64,000 bases of DNA. Source: Gnomoniopsis sp. IMI 355080 (Eukaryota > Ascomycota > Sordariomycetes > Diaporthales > Gnomoniaceae). Positions 59,511 to 64,000 of the stretch are shown here, one piece after another (the stretch's first letter is position 1; each line of letters begins with the position of its first letter). Location of the stretch: contig JAPEVC010000200.1 in assembly GCA_027946555.1 (NCBI GenBank), positions 1 to 64,000 on the forward strand, given 5' to 3'. The position numbers and the translations under genes were made by a program. The notes under the pieces were generated by a model. The model saw nothing but the letters and a program-made list of their open reading frames with translations, was not told the origin of the DNA and made no database searches.

Positions 59511-60815
59511 TTTGGAGTTCACAGTAGCGTAGTCGTTAGTTTGTGGTCTGATTAGAAGCTCTGAGTGGTTTAAATTCGACTCTTTGGGTTGCACGTGTTT
59601 TGAACAGCTACTGTACGCCCCCACTTGATGGGTACACTGCATGTGTCCAGGGAACATGTCTGGGGCCGTTAAATGGACCCTGTTTTTGTCTGCAAGTTCA
59701 TTATTCGGGGGCCAAGCTGTACCTGCTTTTAAGGTAGGACGCGGCTTGCGCGGCTATACGCTAGCTGTCACAATTTAAGGTTTGACCGGGTACTCCGTAT
59801 TAAACCGAATTACCTGGAGACACAAACAACATTACCAAGTCGTACTATTGCAGGTATTGATCCGTGCCAATCCAAGACCACATGTTGACTTTGATTGCGA
59901 TATCCGGCAGGAAAACTTTGCCAAGCGATCGCAGAATCCACTGAGCTGTAAGTGACTGTGGCCCCGAGGCCCGCGAGGTCATGTTCCTCCAAGCAGACAC
60001 CTTCCCTTGAAGATTGTTTACTCATGATGCTTGCGGCGTTCTCTCACGCTAGTGAAGATTGTGCAGTCGTATTCGCCACTGTCAGTATGTCAAGTTATGT
60101 CTGTAGGGTACCCACTTGGAACGTAGTATCTTGCTTTTGATTCCTATCATTTGCGGGCCAGTCACGTTGACGCTGCATGTCGAATGTGAAGCTTCCACAG
60201 TACCTCTTCACACAAAAAGCTGTGGAAACTCCAAGACGGTCCCTTGTTCTATTTTAGTTAAGCTCCATGAGATATGAGTATTCACATGCATCGGTTCGGT
60301 GTGCCAATTCTCCGATGTTTGTGCATTAGTCCACGCTCCTGCGGCCGCGAAGAGCACAAGTTACGTTTCCCAACTAAGCGATGCACATCAGTAGCCCTGC
60401 TTCTCTACGCAGCAATCCCCTCAAGTAGCCACCTGATACCGGTCAAGAAAGACCGCAGCTAACATGACATGCTCAGGTGACTTCGGATAATCCAAAGATC
60501 GACGCGTCACACTCATCTCTGCAAACAATGTGGCCGACGGGTTTTGAAAATGGAATAGTGGTTACTCTTGGGCCTTGGCAGTGGATCAATCTTCGCTGAC
60601 CGTAGTTCCAGTTTCCATTAGTAGACCTTTTTCTTGGTCTGAGAGATGTATGTATGTACAATATATAAGCCTGGGAGTCTTGCAGCAAGCCAAATAATAC
60701 ATAAGATGAGGCACGAAGTAACGTTTCACTTTACTGCCTTGCTTTTCTCTTCATTTTGAAGTCCTTGGCTCCTGTAAAGACAGTGTATTTTTTTTTTTGA
60801 ATTGAGATATCGGCG
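59511..60815. other. Intergenic region
   Basis: 1.3 kb with the promoter of the downstream gene; a TATATAAG box lies near 60662. TACTCCGTA at 59791-59799. Nothing else supported. Confidence 0.5.
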
Positions 60816-62510
60816 ATGGCTTCTTGTCCAAGCTTCGTTTCGGTGGCTTCAATCAGTCTGTTTTTGGCTGTTGCTATTTTGTGCTGTAGACGGCAGCTCA
60901 CACCCTTGAGCAATCGTCTTTCCCATTTGACTCATTTGCTTGCGCAGAGGTCGCTCAGGCTCTCAAGCCGCGAGGAAGACACTCGCAGTATCGTCCAGCA
61001 CATTGACTCCCTCTCCGAGTGTCATGAGGCTGCCGCTCTCCTCTCTGATTTAATCAAGAAGGACGGAGCGGGATACTGGCCGCCTCGCGCCAACCACGAC
61101 TGCAATACTTGGCCAAAACCCCTGCGTGGCTACTCGAGGGTTTACCGTGAGCTCGAAACCCAAATTTCGACAGCGACGCCTTCACTCGATGACGAATTCA
61201 ATCGTAATCGGATCAATGGCTTCCGCGCGAGGTTTCGAGCACTATTGTCCCAACACGTCGATCTCATACAAGTCCGTCCATGGCTATTAGCTGCCGAAGC
61301 GGGACAATGGGACGTGTTTCCCCGAGACACGTATAATGCCTTTTGGTGTTGTGTAGCAATGAGTCGACATGCGTATCGGTGCGTTCCGTGTTTTGACCGC
61401 CTTGAGTCTGTCTGTTTCTAGTATACTCTTGCTGACTTTTAAAATGTGATCAGATGGGGCACATTGCCTGTGGTGTCGGTCGCGCAGCTTGAGCAAGAAC
61501 TTGAATTACCTATGGAACTCGAGGAGCCGTGGGATTTCCTGCAACGTCATTTTGGCTGCGCGTCAAAAAGTGGAAATGTTACTTCGAACGTCATCAACAA
61601 CTTCGACGTGAACGGCCAATATGTATACAGAGTGAATGAGGGGTTTCCTGACGTTGTACCCTCTGAAGAAGCATTCATGCGCATCATGCGCGAGGTTGAG
61701 GCCCATGTAAGTCACCTTTGACTGAATTGTCTTCTTCACACATCAGTCTCGTGTTGACAAAGCGCTGACCAACCATCACCTAAGGCCCTTCCGCTATATC
61801 GTGATGTGGTACTGGCCATGATCGCTTTCTCCCAACGCAACGCAGCCGCCTGCGCTACACATATGTCTCACATTACCCAACATCTCGAGCCTCTACTTTC
61901 CCAATATTACAGTCGAATGCACAACAAGAGCATAGCTCGTGCTTTTTGGCTATCATATGTCCAGGGAATACACGCATGGGGTCTGACATACACCGATGCA
62001 GCCTCTGATTCGGGAGAGCGGACTAAATACGATGGTCTCTCTGGCAACCAGTTGCTTGCTTTCCAAGTTCTCGACGCTTTTCTCGGCATTGAGCCCTACT
62101 TATCCAAGAGAGACCAGGAACGAGCCATGCCCGTTCGTCAGCGAAGATTGTATCAGGCCGTTGAGAAACATTGTTTCCGCTACCGTCTAGACGAATTGGG
62201 TAATGGAAGCAGCGAGGCTGAAAAGTCCATTCAGACCCAATTTTCCGAAATCGTCAAGCGATTGAGAGTATGTCTATTAAATTGAATGCTTGGCTTACCT
62301 CCTTCACTCTCATACCTTTGCTAACCCACGCACTACGCGTCCCAGATGTTTCGGGCGGCTCACCGTAGACGAGGCCACGCATACCTACTACAACCAGCCG
62401 CAGAGAGGCTACCCATGACAGCGGGGAAGGGACTTTTGAGGCCAACTATGGACGAGAGTATGGTTGTGTTGGATCAATTCATGCTTGGTCGGCTTACAAA
62501 GACGGTATGA
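60816..62510 (+). CDS. Indoleamine 2,3-dioxygenase-family protein with membrane anchor
   Basis: Four exons (60816-61378, 61454-61706, 61785-62267, 62346-62510) join to 487 residues. Family enzymes are heme dioxygenases that open the indole ring of tryptophan. The N-terminus MASCPSFVSVASISLFLAVAILCC is a signal anchor or membrane segment, unusual for classical cytosolic IDO. The middle contains the helical core (RPWLLAAEAGQWDVFPRDTYNAFW, VVLAMIAFSQRNAAACATHM). The last exon gives MFRAAHRRRGHAYLLQPA; H439 aligns with the proximal heme ligand (RSYHLQIV...YILIPA in human IDO1). This is a divergent fungal IDO-like subgroup, so tryptophan may not be the substrate. No kynurenine-pathway or NAD gene adjoins it. 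It lies 1.3 kb downstream of the flavoenzyme, same strand. Confidence 0.8.
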
Positions 62511-64000
62511 GTTGATGAAGTTTGTTATGCGAAATGGAAGAGCTACAGGACATGGTAGAAAAGAGCTAGTTTAAGATAGAAAGAAGAGCGAACCTTGGAA
62601 GCGTAGGCGGTGAACCCTCAAAGTTTCAAAAGACCTTCTCGGTCACAAGTCCAAGCTTTGACTGGTTGGGTACAATCCAAAATGCAAGGAGTAATCTTTG
62701 ATAATCGAGCTCATACCATGCTTCTACTCCTTCAAAGCTCGAATAAGATAAAATGAGATGATTTGTTTTGTACTGTGCTCTCTCAATTATCTAATTAGAT
62801 AGATACCAGGTATCTAAACGTTTTCCCATCTCTAGGTAATGAATGGAAATATGCTTGAGGATGTGCAAACTATCTAGGTAGGTTTCAGTTCGCTAAGCGG
62901 TAGCGAATGAAGCCCAGTCTCCCGAGGTCCCCAAATTCTTGACAGTTTGAGCACGCGTGCGGCGGACCGCACCGTGACACTTTTCTTCCTCTATCAATGA
63001 AGGCAAATAATAATCTGTGCCTTGTTTGTGAGCTTTCTCGACCGGCATAGATTGTGCTGTGAATTCCATCAATATTAAGGCGGATTGGGAGCTTCTGTAA
63101 ACTCGTACTCTGAATTCAGCCAAACTGTAACTCGCTAGACGGCGCTCCGAAGCTGAAACGATCCTGATTCCCTTGCACCTAGTAAAAGAAGGGGCTTCTG
63201 TGTATATTTCTGTGGGATCGAATCTTGACTTGGAACTTTTGGACGCTGTCAGTATACACTGTAACCAGTCTCGTCACCCTCGGTAGCTAGGGACTACCTA
63301 GGTAAATCAGCATGAGAAACGACGGGTCAAAACCACGGAACGATTCTCTTGTTCTATCCAGAAATAGCCCAAGGTTATGTCATCGGGATGCTTCTTTCAA
63401 TGGCCTTTCTAAAAAGTCTCGTAGTGTTGGTTATTGTGCCTTGTAAGGTCATAGGGCAAGTTCCGATACACAATATGTTTTGGGCCCAGAGGTTGGCGGC
63501 CAGAGGTCCAAATCAGCACCGAGTGTGGAAGACTGCCAATTCTTTCTGAATCATACCGCTGACCATGCTTGAAGACAAGCAGGACTGATTCATGAGTAGG
63601 ACACCAAGACTTCACGCAAAGGACCATCCTGATGCAGAGAGTCGAGACCACTGACCGGATCTCGTCCTTGGTCGCGTTCTTTGCAACTTGCCCCCTCTCC
63701 GAGAAAGAGGTCTAGACTTTACCTGAATCTGCTTCAATATACCCAACAAACACCCATCTTTAGCAGCACGATTAAAGTTGCTTGGCGAAACTTTGTTCGT
63801 GTCGATGCGATGTGGCCTGTGTAGCAATGTTTGTTGGTGGGCACACCCTGACCTCCACCAGCAGACCTCGAGTGGACCACAACCCGGAAAATATCCATGT
63901 GGGCGCCCCAGGGGCAACATCGGCTTGCGGCACAACTTTAAAACTTACTTTTGACCTTAAAGTGGGTTCCTCCGTCCTTCCGTTCTCCACAACAATGCAG
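62511..64000. other. Right-hand end of the window
   Basis: About 1.5 kb without a convincing gene. CCTAGGTA near 63297. A minus-strand open frame at 63772-63990 has no recognisable motif and I leave it uncalled; a gene beginning outside the window cannot be excluded. Confidence 0.45.

Noticed and set aside
1..64000. CRISPR arrays, bacterial operons, ribosome-binding sites
   Set aside because: Intron-containing eukaryotic genes throughout; no regularly spaced direct repeats with unique spacers. The CGYAC words are too short and irregular for an array.

Overview
The window looks like nuclear DNA from a filamentous ascomycete (Pezizomycotina). Genes carry short GT-AG introns, and several families are typical of these fungi: a fungal rhodopsin-like membrane protein, an Imp2/Hof1 F-BAR protein, a GDS1-type winged-helix protein and a fungal nitroalkane-oxidase relative. 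A Copia retrotransposon carries stop codons of the kind made by repeat-induced point mutation (RIP). Sordariomycetes is my best guess; the species cannot be named from this window. All functional calls rest on reading motifs and recalled family features, not on searches.

Layout. 0-14 kb is an accessory-looking block: a secreted serine carboxypeptidase (78-2767, -) with a predicted 7-nt microexon, a BAHD/trichothecene-acetyltransferase-like enzyme (4006-5400, -), an M3 thimet-type oligopeptidase (6126-8528, +), a secreted class-C beta-lactamase-like serine hydrolase (10269-12586, -) and a doubtful small gene with an in-frame stop (13305-13865, -). 14-46.5 kb is mostly conserved housekeeping: an acidic, probably nuclear protein (14025-15880, -), seipin (17767-19500, -), the cytokinetic F-BAR/SH3 protein (20046-23195, -), NOT1, scaffold of CCR4-NOT (24939-31835, +), a GDS1-like regulator (36860-38390, +) lying between two unusually long gene-free stretches, a mannosyl-3-phosphoglycerate synthase (41573-43774, -) and the mitochondrial methyltransferase-like protein OMS1 (45114-46547, -).

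47.2-54.15 kb is one complete Ty1/copia LTR retrotransposon in minus orientation: identical 223-bp LTRs, a CAGAA target-site duplication and one gag-pol frame broken by three stops. It also carries an intact, spliced, cysteine-rich gene on the opposite strand near its 3' LTR, with its own TATA-containing promoter. The whole element, LTRs included, is studded with the short motif CGYAC (complement GTRCG) about every 45 bp. An antisense gene that keeps its introns, inside a motif-decorated and otherwise disabled element, is the best candidate here for an undescribed system.

54.2-64 kb is accessory again: a fungal rhodopsin-like integral membrane protein (54195-55852, -), a nitroalkane-oxidase-type flavoenzyme (58044-59510, +) and a membrane-anchored indoleamine 2,3-dioxygenase-family protein (60816-62510, +). 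No rRNA, CRISPR array or convincing tRNA was found. Apart from the retrotransposon's own genes, neighbours do not form an evident pathway or gene cluster.
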